From: Dethiobacter alkaliphilus
GTDB lineage: Bacteria > Bacillota > Dethiobacteria > DTU022 > UBA8154
Assembly (NCBI GenBank): GCA_016841605.1
Contig: JAENYV010000004.1
Coordinates: 1 to 64,000, forward strand
DNA length: 64,000 nt
Direction: 5' to 3'
In this document: piece after piece, positions 45,144 through 54,452 of the stretch
Numbering within the stretch: the first letter of the stretch is position 1
Layout: each line of letters begins with the position of its first letter
Notes under the pieces: model-generated
What the model saw: the letters and a program-made list of their open reading frames with translations, nothing else
Database searches by the model: none
What the model was told of the DNA's origin: nothing
Position numbers and translations under genes: made by a program

Positions 45144-45177
45144 ATTGTCAACTATTAAAACTAAAATGGTTAACAAT
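45144..45177 (-). promoter_or_regulatory. BirA operator upstream of birA-bioY
   Basis: TTGTCAACT (45145-45153) and GGTTAACAA (45168-45176) form an interrupted palindrome with a 14-base A/T spacer. The established BirA box is TTGTTAACC-N14/15-GGTTAACAA; one arm is exact and the other has two changes. It lies about 50 bases before the birA start. Confidence 0.85.
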
Positions 45178-45471
45178 AAAGAACAAACATGTTTTCCATA
45201 GTTTGGGGACAGAATACTTTAAGATGATAATTTTTTTCTTATGCTGACTACTGACCCCGGAGCGGGTTTGGCTGCTTTTGTTTCCAAGTTGACTTAGCTT
45301 CAGGAAAAATGTAATATAGATTTGAACAGGTAAAGGCTTCTTTAGTTACCCTCCCTATTCTTTCTTAAAGCTGTTCGTTTTTAAAAAAATAACTTTATAA
45401 GAATTGCCTGCTTTGCGCGGCTATGGAGATGGAAATTGAATCCGGAAATTATTGAAGAAGGGGATTAAAAA
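45178..45471. other. valS upstream region
   Basis: About 290 bases before valS. I looked for a T-box leader (AGGGTGGNACCGCG-type element) and did not find one. GGACC-type fragments occur (CTGACCCCGGAGCGGG at about 45255), but no terminator with a T run is clear. The ribosome site GAAGGGGATT precedes ATG 45472. Confidence 0.4.
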
Positions 45472-48111
45472 ATGAGCATTAACCTCCCACCTGTCTATGA
45501 ACCCGCCGAGGTGGAGAAAAAAATTTATCGTTTCTGGCTGGACGGGGATTTTTTTAAGGCGCCATTGAAAAAAGGAAAAAATGTTTTTTCTGTTGTCATT
45601 CCGCCGCCCAATGTAACCGGTATGTTACATATGGGCCATGCCCTGAACAATACCGTTCAGGACGTGCTGGTAAGGTGGAAACGCATGCAGGGTTACGATA
45701 CTCTCTGGCTTCCGGGAACGGATCATGCCGGGATCGCTACGCAAAACAAAGTGGAAGAGCATCTGGCTTTGGAAGGTTTATCACGCTATGATGTAGGCCG
45801 GGAAAAGTTTCTGGAAAAAGCATGGCAGTGGAAGGAAGATTACCATGCCCGCATTCTCAAACAACTGTATAAATTGGGTGTTTCCTGTGATTGGTCCCGG
45901 GAACGTTTTACGCTGGACGAGGGCTGTTCTAAGGCGGTGCGGGAGGTATTTGTCTCCCTTTACAAGCGGGGTCTGATCTATCGGGGAGACTACATGGTTA
46001 ACTGGTGTCCCCGATGCCATACGGCTATTTCCGATATTGAGGTGGAGCATGAGGATAAACCTTCGACAATTACCCATATTCGTTACCCCGGTATCGGCTG
46101 GGACGGTTCTATTTCCGTGGCCACGACCAGGCCGGAAACGATGCTGGGTGATACTGCGGTTGCCGTTCACCCGGAAGATGAGCGTTACCGGAATCTGGTC
46201 GGTAAAAAAGTTCTACTTCCCCTTGTTAATAGGGAAATTCCAATTATTGCCGATGAATATGTGGACCCTGAATTCGGCTCCGGGGCTGTAAAAATTACTC
46301 CGGCTCATGACCCCAATGACTTTGCCATCGGCCAGAGACACGGCCTGGAGACGATCAGCGCGATCGGCAGTGACGGACGGATGACTGCTGAAATGGGGAA
46401 ATATGCCGGGCTTGACCGTTATGAAGCCCGCGGGGAAGTTCTCCGGGACCTGCAGGCCCTCTCCCTGGTAGAAAAAATCGAGGATTATGAACATGCCGTG
46501 GGTCATTGCCAGCGGTGCGGGACAGAAATTGAGCCACTTGTTTCCCTGCAGTGGTTTGTTAAAATGAAGCCCCTGGCCGAGGAAGCCATTAACAAAGTTA
46601 AAAAGGGTGAGATTTCCTTTATCCCGGAACGTTTTACTAAAATTTATCTCAACTGGATGGAGAATATCCGCGACTGGTGCATCTCCCGGCAGATCTGGTG
46701 GGGACACCGTATCCCGGCCTGGTACTGTTCTTGTGGGGAGATGATCGTTTCCCGGGAAACGCCCGCTACATGTCCGGCTTGCGGTGGAAGCGAACTTAAG
46801 CAAGACCCGGATGTCCTTGATACCTGGTTCAGTTCCGCTCTCTGGCCTTTTTCCACTATGGGGTGGCCGGAAAGGACGCTCGATCTGGAACACTACTTCC
46901 CCACCAGTGTCCTTGTTACTGCTTACGACATACTTACTTTTTGGGTGGCCAGGATGATTTTTATGTCGTTGGCTTTTATGCAAGAAATTCCGTTTAAAGA
47001 TGTCTGTGTTCACGGCCTGGTGAGGGATGCTCAGGGGAGAAAAATGAGCAAATCTCTGGGAAACGGGATCGATCCCCTGGAGATTATTAAAGAATACGGG
47101 GCGGATACGCTGCGTTTTACCCTGATTACAGGACAGGCTCCCGGAAACGATCAGAGATTTCGGGGTGAAAATGTGGAGGCCAGCAGGAATTTTGCCAATA
47201 AAATTTGGAATGCTTCCCGCTTCCTCCTGATGAATCTGCAAGGTGAGCAGACCTTGGGCCTGCCGGAAAAATTAAACCGCCATGACCGCTGGATTTTGGA
47301 TAGTTTTAATGTTGCTGTAGATAAGACAACGGCTCTTCTGGAAAAATATGAGCTTGGGGAAGCAGCTCGCGTTGTCTACGATTTTTTCTGGGGAGATTTT
47401 TGCGACTGGTATATTGAGCTAAGCAAGATTCCTCTCTATAGCGATAACGATATGGAAAAAACGGGAACAAAAAGAGTTCTTTCCTATGTCCTGGAGGGAA
47501 CACTCAGACTGCTTCATCCGTTTATGCCCTTTATTTCCGAGGAAATATGGCAGCAGCTGAACCGGGAGGAAGGCCCTGCTTTAATTAGGGCTACCTGGCC
47601 TGTCCTTGAGGAAAAATTGATTGATAGAGAGGCCAGGGAAGAGATGAACCTGGTCATGGGAGTTATCAGGTCGATTCGTAACTTGCGCAGCGAGGTCGGT
47701 CTTTCGCCCGGGAAAAAATCTCCCATTGTCCTTCGAACTCCGGAAAAGGATCTTTCGCTTTTTACCGCGGAGAAGATTTTTATCGAAAAATTAGCCTGGG
47801 CGGAACCGGTGACAATCTTAAAAAATACGGAAGAAAAGCCCCCCCGCTCCTTAACCGCCCTGGTTGATGAGGTGGAGATCTACCTGCCTCTGGAGGGAGT
47901 CGTCGATTTGGGGCAAGAAATTTCCCGCCTGGAGAAAGAGCTCCGGGAAGTGAAAAAGGAGAGGCAAAAGACGGAAGCAAAGCTCAGTAATCAAAGCTTT
48001 CTGCAACGTGCTCCCGCGGAGGTTGTTCAGAAAGAAAAAACAAAAAATGAGGAATATAGTCTTAAGCAATCTAAACTTCAGTCCAGGTTGGATGAATTGA
48101 AAAGCCTCTAG
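45472..48111 (+). CDS. valS: Valyl-tRNA synthetase
   Basis: An 879-residue class I synthetase. The HIGH-type motif is MLHMGHALNNT (about residues 47-57) and KMSKSLGNGIDP is the KMSKS loop (about 523). Editing domain motifs (TTRPETMLGDTAVAVHPED) and the anticodon-binding domain are intact. The C-terminal coiled coil (LEKELREVKKERQKTEAKLS) is typical for ValRS. It charges tRNA-Val. The position before folC is usual in Firmicutes. Confidence 0.97.
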   Translation: MSINLPPVYEPAEVEKKIYRFWLDGDFFKAPLKKGKNVFSVVIPPPNVTGMLHMGHALNNTVQDVLVRWKRMQGYDTLWLPGTDHAGIATQNKVEEHLALEGLSRYDVGREKFLEKAWQWKEDYHARILKQLYKLGVSCDWSRERFTLDEGCSKAVREVFVSLYKRGLIYRGDYMVNWCPRCHTAISDIEVEHEDKPSTITHIRYPGIGWDGSISVATTRPETMLGDTAVAVHPEDERYRNLVGKKVLLPLVNREIPIIADEYVDPEFGSGAVKITPAHDPNDFAIGQRHGLETISAIGSDGRMTAEMGKYAGLDRYEARGEVLRDLQALSLVEKIEDYEHAVGHCQRCGTEIEPLVSLQWFVKMKPLAEEAINKVKKGEISFIPERFTKIYLNWMENIRDWCISRQIWWGHRIPAWYCSCGEMIVSRETPATCPACGGSELKQDPDVLDTWFSSALWPFSTMGWPERTLDLEHYFPTSVLVTAYDILTFWVARMIFMSLAFMQEIPFKDVCVHGLVRDAQGRKMSKSLGNGIDPLEIIKEYGADTLRFTLITGQAPGNDQRFRGENVEASRNFANKIWNASRFLLMNLQGEQTLGLPEKLNRHDRWILDSFNVAVDKTTALLEKYELGEAARVVYDFFWGDFCDWYIELSKIPLYSDNDMEKTGTKRVLSYVLEGTLRLLHPFMPFISEEIWQQLNREEGPALIRATWPVLEEKLIDREAREEMNLVMGVIRSIRNLRSEVGLSPGKKSPIVLRTPEKDLSLFTAEKIFIEKLAWAEPVTILKNTEEKPPRSLTALVDEVEIYLPLEGVVDLGQEISRLEKELREVKKERQKTEAKLSNQSFLQRAPAEVVQKEKTKNEEYSLKQSKLQSRLDELKSL

Positions 48112-48207
48112 TTAGAGGTCAGGTGCCAGGCGACAGGAGCCGGAAGAAGACCCGCAATATATAAAATGAAGACTTTGAAACCTGTAGAACCGAGGGGGTA
48201 CTCTTTT

Positions 48208-49512
48208 TTGCAATACCGGGAAGCCCTATCCTGGATTCACAGTAGGGAACGTTTTGGGATGAACCAGGGACTGCAGAGAATCGAGGCCCTTCTCGGTTAT
48301 CTGGGAGATCCTCATAAAAAGTTGAATTTCCTGCATATCGGGGGGACCAACGGCAAAGGTTCCACCGCTGCGCTGGCGGCTTCCGTTCTGCAGTCCGCGG
48401 GTTATCAGGTAGGTCTGTACACTTCTCCATACTTGGAGCAATTTACCGACCGCATGTCTGTTAACGGAAAAGAGATTCCCAGGGAACGCCTGATAGACCT
48501 TGTTTCTAAAGTTAGACCGCTGACAGAAAAGATAGCAAAGGATTCTTACCTGGGCCAACCTACTGAATTTGAAGTGGTAACTGCCATTGCCTTTACTTTT
48601 TTTGCAGAAGTTAAGCCTGATCTTGTGGTCCTGGAGGTAGGCCTGGGGGGGAGGCTGGATGCAACGAACGTTGTCTCCCCACTGGTTTCGGTCATCACAA
48701 CTGTGAGTCCGGAACATACCCAGGTTCTGGGAAATACTGTTGAAGCCATTGCCTTCGAGAAAGCGGGGATTATCAAGAAAAAGACGGATGTGGTCACCCA
48801 GGTGACGGGAGGTGCCCTCACCGTTATTGAGCAAATCTGCCGGGAAAAGAAGGCCCATCTTTACAACCTGGGGCGAGACTTCAGGGGAGAGAAGATTTAC
48901 GGCGATCTTGACGGACAGATATTTTATTACCACGGGATGACAAGGGAATTGACCTCACTGAAAATTCCCTTGTTGGGAGAATACCAGATTAACAATGCCT
49001 GCGTGGCTCTGGCAGCGCTGGAACTTCTGGGGAAAAAAGGATTCACCCTCCCGGAAGAAGCTTTTCGCCGGGGGCTTCAGGCTGTTCGCTGGCCCGGCCG
49101 TCTGGAAATTTTGGGGCGTGACCCACTGGTGGTAATCGATGGCGCCCATAATTTAGAAGCTTTTCAGGGACTGCGGCAGGCGCTGACGCAAGTATTTTCT
49201 TACCGGAAGCTAATTCTAGTTCTGGGAATCCTGGCGGACAAAGCCGTGGAGGATATCCTGCTGGAAATTGTTCCTGTAGCTGATAAACTGGTTATTACCC
49301 GTCCTAACAGTCCGCGGGCAGCCGAGCCCGCTGATCTGGGAAGGACAGTCCGGGCATTATCAAAGAAACCGGTTTTTATTGAAGAAAAAATTGCTTCTGC
49401 TCTGAAGAGAGCCTTCTCCCTGGCCTCCCCGGAGGATATGGTTCTTATCGCGGGTTCTTTGTACCTGGTCAGTGAGTCGCGCCAAATTTTGCAGAAAGCA
49501 ATCATCCGGTAA
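48208..49512 (+). CDS. folC: Folylpolyglutamate / dihydrofolate synthase
   Basis: A Mur-ligase-fold enzyme that adds glutamate to folates. It has the P-loop HIGGTNGKGSTAALAA, the family stretch YTSPYLEQFTDRMSVNG, and the C-terminal DGAHNLEAFQGL motif. The start is TTG 48208 (434 residues), because GAGGGGG lies 9 bases upstream and MQYREALSWIH fits the family start. An in-frame ATG at 48166 (448 residues) has no ribosome site. It follows valS. Confidence 0.93.
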   Translation: MQYREALSWIHSRERFGMNQGLQRIEALLGYLGDPHKKLNFLHIGGTNGKGSTAALAASVLQSAGYQVGLYTSPYLEQFTDRMSVNGKEIPRERLIDLVSKVRPLTEKIAKDSYLGQPTEFEVVTAIAFTFFAEVKPDLVVLEVGLGGRLDATNVVSPLVSVITTVSPEHTQVLGNTVEAIAFEKAGIIKKKTDVVTQVTGGALTVIEQICREKKAHLYNLGRDFRGEKIYGDLDGQIFYYHGMTRELTSLKIPLLGEYQINNACVALAALELLGKKGFTLPEEAFRRGLQAVRWPGRLEILGRDPLVVIDGAHNLEAFQGLRQALTQVFSYRKLILVLGILADKAVEDILLEIVPVADKLVITRPNSPRAAEPADLGRTVRALSKKPVFIEEKIASALKRAFSLASPEDMVLIAGSLYLVSESRQILQKAIIR

Positions 49513-49546
49513 TTTGTTCATGTTTCTTTTTACTTTTCCGTATAAC

Positions 49547-49577
49547 TGTCGGCTTTTGTTTTTGCCGGCTTTTTTTT
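49547..49577 (+). terminator. Terminator after folC
   Basis: GTCGGC and GCCGGC arms around a T-rich loop are followed by T8. Confidence 0.7.
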
Positions 49578-49719
49578 ACCTCCAGGGTTGGAGATCAATA
49601 AAAGCGTGCCTACTTAACGGCAGACAAAATATCAGTTCTTTGTATAAGAACGGGAAGATGGGGAAAGATGTTAAAGGCTATTTTTACTATTTTAGTAACA
49701 CTACAATGAATAATAGTAA

Positions 49720-49773
49720 TTAGCGGCGCCATAGAGACCGTTTGCCGGTCGCTTGGGTAAAGCGCCGGGCTTA
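49720..49773 (+). repeat. Intergenic repeat/RNA-like motif, copy B
   Basis: TTAGCGGCGCCATAGAGACCG then GCTTGGGTAAAGCGCCGG. It can fold as an outer stem CGGCGC/GCGCCG enclosing a hairpin GACCG-TTTGC-CGGTC. It resembles copy A at 22370 at both ends and lies in the 5' leader of the HTH-nrdJ genes, so it may be a regulatory RNA or a repeat. It does not match the riboswitch consensus sequences I know. Confidence 0.5.
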
Positions 49774-49775
49774 GG

Positions 49776-50012
49776 ATGTTTAGGAACGCTTTTCCAAAAG
49801 GGGAGGTCAGCAGCGTTTTGGCGGATCAAAATTTATTAACACCAGAGGAAGCTTCAAGGTATTTACGGCTTTCCGTGGGGAGTGTTTATAATTTGCTCCA
49901 TCAGGGTGAGTTGGAAGGTAAAAAAAAGGCTGGTCAGGGATGGGTTATTGAACGGTCGCACCTGGAATCTTTACTTGAAGCCTGGGGAGAGAGGGAGGAA
50001 TTGCCGGATTGA
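49776..50012 (+). CDS. Small excisionase-like HTH protein preceding nrdJ
   Basis: A 78-residue protein with a MerR/excisionase-type HTH (LTPEEASRYLRLSVGSVYNLLHQGELEGKK, residues 21-50). It resembles the DNA-binding domains of excisionases but stands outside any mobile element. The start is uncertain: ATG 49776 has no usable ribosome site, while TTG 49818 (MADQNLLTPEE, 64 residues) has GGGGAGG 12 bases upstream. Its stop overlaps the nrdJ start (TTGA), so the two are translationally coupled. It may sense or regulate nucleotide reduction, but this is a guess. Confidence 0.7.
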   Translation: MFRNAFPKGEVSSVLADQNLLTPEEASRYLRLSVGSVYNLLHQGELEGKKKAGQGWVIERSHLESLLEAWGEREELPD

Positions 50013-52345
50013 AGGGGAAATTTACAAAATTAGCTGCATTGGTTCAGGAAAGGAGAGACCAAAAGTTTTCTGAAGATGAGCTTGACAATTTTGCGGAGAC
50101 ACTGGTCAGGGTAGAGCCGACGAAAAATGCTTTAAAGGTAGCTGAAAACCGGTATTTTCGCCGGGATGTTGATGGAAATGTCTGTGAAGATTGGGACGAA
50201 ATGCTGCAGCGGGTCTCCAGGGATATCGCCACCGAACCTGATGGAGAGGTAAAGGAAAAGCCGGCCTTTCTTTTTCAAAAAGTAATGGAGGCCGGCCTCT
50301 TTTTTCCCAATAGCCCAACGTTAATGAATGCGGGAACGCCTGTTCAGCAGTTGCAAGCCTGCTTTGTTCTTCCCATTGAAGATTCCATGGAAAGTATTTT
50401 TGAGACACTTAAATATTCTGCGCTAATCCAGAAAAGTGGGGGTGGTGTGGGGTATTTTATCGGAAAAATCCGTCATAAAGGGGCTGTTGTCCGCTCTACC
50501 GGTGGACAGGCCTCAGGTCCCCTTTCATTTCTTTCCATCTACAATAAAGTCAGCAACGAGATAAAGCAGGGGGGCAGAAGACGCGGGGCCAGTCTGGCTA
50601 CTTTAAACTATGACCATCCCGATATTATCGATTTTATTGACAATAAAAGACGGGGTGGAGAGTTAAGCAATTTTAACATTTCTGTCCGCGTGGACAATCG
50701 TTTTATGAAGGCGGTAGAAAAAGATGAGGAGTATGATCTCCTCGATCCGACCGATAACCGTCCCACCGGACGAAAACTGAGAGCCAAAGATGTCTTTGAG
50801 CGTATTATTCAAAACGCACACCTGAACGGAGAGCCGGGTCTTCTTTTTTTTGATGCCATTAATGATGAGAATCCTACTCCGCACCTGGGAGCGATTGAAA
50901 CGACCAATCCCTGTGGAGAACAGCCTCTTCTTCCCTTCGAGAGCTGTAATCTGGGAAGCTTAAATCTGGCCCGGATGCTTAAGAAGGAGGGTCCCCGCTA
51001 TGTCCCGGACTGGGAGAAAATCCGCCTGGTCACACATATTGCCACTGTTTTTTTGGATAGGGTCATTGACCGGAGCAGGGCACCGATTTCCCAGATAGAG
51101 ACAATTATGAAAGGAAACAGGAAGATTGGCCTGGGCATCATGGGGCTGGCTCAATATCTTATCAGGCAGGGCCTTTCTTACAACTCGGAAGAAGGTTTTC
51201 GCTCCGCATCTCTGGTTATGAAGGAAATAGCACTGCAATCCAAAGTAACCTCCCTGCAGCTTGCCGAAGAAAAAGGACCCTTTCCCAATTACGCGGGATC
51301 TGTCTGGGACAGGCTCAAGCTCATGCAGCGGAATGCGGTAACTACTACCATCGCTCCAACCGGTTCTCTCTCCATTTTTGCCGATGCTTCTCCCAGTGCT
51401 GAACCTCTTTTCGGGGTTGGTTTTGCGCGCCATATTCTTGAGGGGCGCATTGTGCAGATAGATAATATATTTGAGGAAATGTGGCGGGAACATACGGGGC
51501 AAGAACTGAGCGACCGGTTAAGAGAGAAAATCGGAGAGAAAGGTCCTCAAGGGATCCAGGATTTGCAGGAAATTCCCGAAGAACTGCGCCGTATTTTTCT
51601 CTGTGCCCACGATATTCATCCCCTGGATCATATACGGATGCAGACCGCGATGCAGGAATGGGTGGATAATGCAGTCTCAAAAACTATCAATGCACCCATG
51701 GGGGCAACCCTGGAGGATTGCCGCGAGGCTTTTTGGCAGGCCTGGAAATCGGGCGTTAAGGGTATTACCTATTACCGGGACGGCTCCAGGGATGATCAGG
51801 TAATTACCTCCACAGTAGACGAAGACGCGATCCGGGAAGAGATCCTTGCCGCCTCAAACAGGGGGGTTGTCCCTCGGGTACGTCCTGAAACCACTTATGG
51901 ACAAACGACCCGCAAAAGGATCGGTTTTTGTGGTAAGCTTTACGTAACAGTGAACAAGGAGATAACCCCGGAAGGAGAGGAACGTATCTGTGAAGTATTT
52001 ACTTCTGTGGGTGAAGAAGGGTGTCCTCCTCTTTCCAATGCCTTGGCCAAAATAATTTCCATTTCTATTCGTGCCGGGGTAGATATCGACGAAATTGTGG
52101 AAAATTTGCGGGAGGAGAAATGTCCTTCCTGTATCATGCATCCGGAGACAACAGTGCTTTCCTGTACGGATTTTATCGGGCAGGAGCTGGCCAAAGCAGC
52201 GAAGGGAAAAATATCCTACCGCCTTGGCGTTGCCGGTGGACCGAAAAATATTCGTATCTGTCCGAGCTGTAAAATAGGCTACATGATTCCGGATGCTCTC
52301 TGCAGCTATTGTGAGCATTGCGGTTATACTACCTGCGGAGGTTAG
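50009..52345 (+). CDS. nrdJ: Adenosylcobalamin-dependent (class II) ribonucleotide reductase
   Basis: A 778-residue class II enzyme reducing ribonucleotides to deoxyribonucleotides with B12 as radical source. It shows NPCGEQPLLPFESCNLGSLNLA (active-site Cys and Glu region), APTGSLSIFADASPSAEP, and a C-terminal zinc-finger-like tail with CPSC, CSYCEHC and TTC Cys pairs. The usual separate NrdB radical subunit is not needed. The start is TTG 50009, overlapping the HTH gene stop, after GGGAGG. A long perfect hairpin follows. Confidence 0.95.
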   Translation: MKGKFTKLAALVQERRDQKFSEDELDNFAETLVRVEPTKNALKVAENRYFRRDVDGNVCEDWDEMLQRVSRDIATEPDGEVKEKPAFLFQKVMEAGLFFPNSPTLMNAGTPVQQLQACFVLPIEDSMESIFETLKYSALIQKSGGGVGYFIGKIRHKGAVVRSTGGQASGPLSFLSIYNKVSNEIKQGGRRRGASLATLNYDHPDIIDFIDNKRRGGELSNFNISVRVDNRFMKAVEKDEEYDLLDPTDNRPTGRKLRAKDVFERIIQNAHLNGEPGLLFFDAINDENPTPHLGAIETTNPCGEQPLLPFESCNLGSLNLARMLKKEGPRYVPDWEKIRLVTHIATVFLDRVIDRSRAPISQIETIMKGNRKIGLGIMGLAQYLIRQGLSYNSEEGFRSASLVMKEIALQSKVTSLQLAEEKGPFPNYAGSVWDRLKLMQRNAVTTTIAPTGSLSIFADASPSAEPLFGVGFARHILEGRIVQIDNIFEEMWREHTGQELSDRLREKIGEKGPQGIQDLQEIPEELRRIFLCAHDIHPLDHIRMQTAMQEWVDNAVSKTINAPMGATLEDCREAFWQAWKSGVKGITYYRDGSRDDQVITSTVDEDAIREEILAASNRGVVPRVRPETTYGQTTRKRIGFCGKLYVTVNKEITPEGEERICEVFTSVGEEGCPPLSNALAKIISISIRAGVDIDEIVENLREEKCPSCIMHPETTVLSCTDFIGQELAKAAKGKISYRLGVAGGPKNIRICPSCKIGYMIPDALCSYCEHCGYTTCGG

Positions 52346-52349
52346 GATC

Positions 52350-52379
52350 TACCGGGAGCCGGGTGCCCGGCTCCCGGTA
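52350..52379. terminator. Perfect 14-bp hairpin after nrdJ
   Basis: TACCGGGAGCCGGG and CCCGGCTCCCGGTA pair perfectly around a 2-base loop (TG). No T run follows on the plus strand. It lies between convergent nrdJ and lnt and probably stops or stabilises the nrdJ message. Confidence 0.6.
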
Positions 52380-52402
52380 AGGAGAGAAAGTTTATGGTCT
52401 CA

Positions 52403-53932
52403 TTATATTCTGAAAGCTTTTTTAAAGGTCAAACCAGCCGAGAATAACAGGAAGAAAAGGCAGACAAAGAGGAAATAATCTCCCCAAAGACGGTAGAGAG
52501 TCAGACGTCGGGGAAATGTTGTTTCTAGTATGGAAAATCCTTCTTGCTGAAGGGGCATGCGCAGTATTTCTTTGCCGCGATAGTCGAAGGAGATCGTATA
52601 GCCGGTGTTGGCCGCCTGGGTTACTCCCAAACCTGTCTCCACAGCCCGGAAAGCGGCTGCGCGGGCATGCTGGTCCAGGCCGATACTGTTAAGGAACCAG
52701 GCATTATTGGTCAGCACAAAGATATGCTCTGCTCCTTTTCGGGCCAAACCCAGAGCAGGACGGGGAAAATACGACTCAAAGCAGACTATCCCTCCAAAGG
52801 TACTACCATCCAGGGAAAATACCGGAGTTTTTTGGCCGGGTGTATATGTTCCCAGGGAAACATTTAAATTAAGCAGACTATTAAGAAAAGCAGAGAGGGG
52901 AAAATACTCGGCCAAAGGAACAAGGCGGATCTTATCGTAACGGGTAGTTTCCCAGGATTTTTGGCCGGGAACCTGTAGAAGGATGGAGTTGTAGACTTTT
53001 CCCGTTATTTTTTCAGTGTGCATAGCCCCAAAAAAGATGGCGGCCCCCGTTTTTTGTGCTAGCCGGGCGAGTTTATCTTTTGCCTCGGGATAACGGCTAA
53101 TGACATTGGTTGAGAGAACAGTTTCCGGCCAGACCATGAGATCCGGACGGCTGTTTTGTGAGGAGGCCTTTTCAGCCAGCTCGACGTAGCGGGTAAAATT
53201 GCGGACAGCCATTGCATCGTCCAGGATTTCTTCCTGAGGAATATTGCCCTGAAAAAGGGCCAGGCGAAGAGGCTGCTCCCTTTCTTCCGCGGGGAAAAGA
53301 GGGGGTAGGATTGACCCGCAAAGGAAAAGCAGGAGAAACAATGTGGTAGGCAGGATGAGTTTTCGTCCTGCCTTTTGCCAGGCCAGAAAGATAATAACTT
53401 GAAAGAGGACCATCATGAAAGCCAGGCCCCAGTAACCGTAAAGAGCAATATTCTGCAGAATAAAAGAATAATCAGCCTGGCTATACCCCAGGAAGCCTCC
53501 CGTATGTCCCAACAGACCTGCAGAACGCAACTTTTCCAGCAAGACCCATAAAGACGGTACCCCGCAAGATAGAAAAAGCGGAGTTCCTTTTTTTAAAAAC
53601 CAGGAAAATCCTACAGCAAAGAGAGCAAGAAAAAAGGAAGAATAAAGAGCGGCAATCATTACGAGAAGATAACCGTAAAACGGTGGAAGAAGAAAATTTA
53701 CAGAAAGAGACATGTAGGCAAATAGATATGCGAAAAAGAGAAGCCCGGCCAGCGCACCGCCAAAGAAGCAATGTTTCCAGGATGCTTTTTTTTGCTGGCA
53801 GTAAAAGAAAAGAGGCAGGAGAGAAAACCAGGCTAGAAAACCCATATTCCAGCGAGGGAAGCTTAGTATAAGGAGAAATGCCGACAGTAGGGGGAGATAA
53901 TATCCTTCACGGAAAAAGTTCAGGCGTAGCAA
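52403..53932 (-). CDS. lnt: Apolipoprotein N-acyltransferase
   Basis: A 509-residue membrane enzyme with six or more N-terminal membrane segments and a nitrilase-fold periplasmic domain. The catalytic Glu-Lys-Cys is visible: MVWPETVLS, RYDKIRLVPLAEYFPL and GGIVCFESYFPR. A last membrane segment closes the protein. It adds a third acyl chain to lipoproteins. The gene is known mainly from outer-membrane bacteria and actinobacteria, but Lnt-like genes also occur in some Clostridia. It is a single gene on the minus strand. Confidence 0.9.
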   Translation of the reverse strand: MLRLNFFREGYYLPLLSAFLLILSFPRWNMGFLAWFSLLPLFFYCQQKKASWKHCFFGGALAGLLFFAYLFAYMSLSVNFLLPPFYGYLLVMIAALYSSFFLALFAVGFSWFLKKGTPLFLSCGVPSLWVLLEKLRSAGLLGHTGGFLGYSQADYSFILQNIALYGYWGLAFMMVLFQVIIFLAWQKAGRKLILPTTLFLLLFLCGSILPPLFPAEEREQPLRLALFQGNIPQEEILDDAMAVRNFTRYVELAEKASSQNSRPDLMVWPETVLSTNVISRYPEAKDKLARLAQKTGAAIFFGAMHTEKITGKVYNSILLQVPGQKSWETTRYDKIRLVPLAEYFPLSAFLNSLLNLNVSLGTYTPGQKTPVFSLDGSTFGGIVCFESYFPRPALGLARKGAEHIFVLTNNAWFLNSIGLDQHARAAAFRAVETGLGVTQAANTGYTISFDYRGKEILRMPLQQEGFSILETTFPRRLTLYRLWGDYFLFVCLFFLLFSAGLTFKKAFRI

Positions 53933-54156
53933 ATAATTACCCCCTCAAAATAATGCCCTTCTTTCTTGTATTGTAACAAAACTTTTTTTCTTCGTGAAGA
54001 AGAAGTGTTTTATATTAATTTGGTGGTATTGTTCTGCATAATGAGGATAATTTTTTATAAAAGTTATTGACGATTAATCATAAATGTGTTTTAATTAAAA
54101 TTGATTTATTCGCCCTGCTTATGATAATCTAAATTTATTCCTGGGAGGGGAAGATT

Positions 54157-54330
54157 GTGCCGGCAAAAGTTGATCCAAATAAGTGTAGCGGTTGTGGAAC
54201 TTGTGCAGATGTTTGTCCCATCGAATGTATTAAAGTAGATGAAGTTGCCGTTGTTGACGAAAATGAATGTACTGAGTGCGGTTCCTGTGTTGATGAATGT
54301 CCTGAGGAAGCCATTGAATTGATCGATTAA
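54157..54330 (+). CDS. 2[4Fe-4S] ferredoxin
   Basis: A 57-residue clostridial-type ferredoxin. Both cluster motifs are complete: CSGCGTCADVCP near the start and CTECGSCVDECP in the second half. The start is GTG 54157, after CTGGGAGGGG. It has its own terminator. It is a likely low-potential electron carrier for the oxidoreductases in this window. Confidence 0.95.
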   Translation: MPAKVDPNKCSGCGTCADVCPIECIKVDEVAVVDENECTECGSCVDECPEEAIELID

Positions 54331-54352
54331 TTTATTTTAAAAACACATACCC

Positions 54353-54379
54353 AAATACGCCGCTTTTGCGGCGTATTTT
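54353..54379 (+). terminator. Ferredoxin terminator
   Basis: AAATACGCCGC and GCGGCGTATTTT form an 11-bp stem with a TTTT loop, followed by TTTTC. Confidence 0.93.
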
Positions 54380-54452
54380 CTGTATTTATAAATAGCAATT
54401 CAACGGTAGTTATGAATAAAAAAACTTACCGTTTTGAAAGGAGGTGAAAAAA

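Noticed and set aside
45178-45471. T-box leader before valS
   Set aside because: The conserved T-box sequence and an attached terminator were not found.
46213-47241. 342-codon ORF opposite valS
   Set aside because: Antisense to conserved synthetase domains; no recognisable product.
49720-49775. Cyclic-di-GMP or cobalamin riboswitch before nrdJ
   Set aside because: AAAGCGCCGG only loosely recalls the c-di-GMP aptamer; the GAAA tetraloop and the paired receptor are absent, and no cobalamin-box sequence is present.
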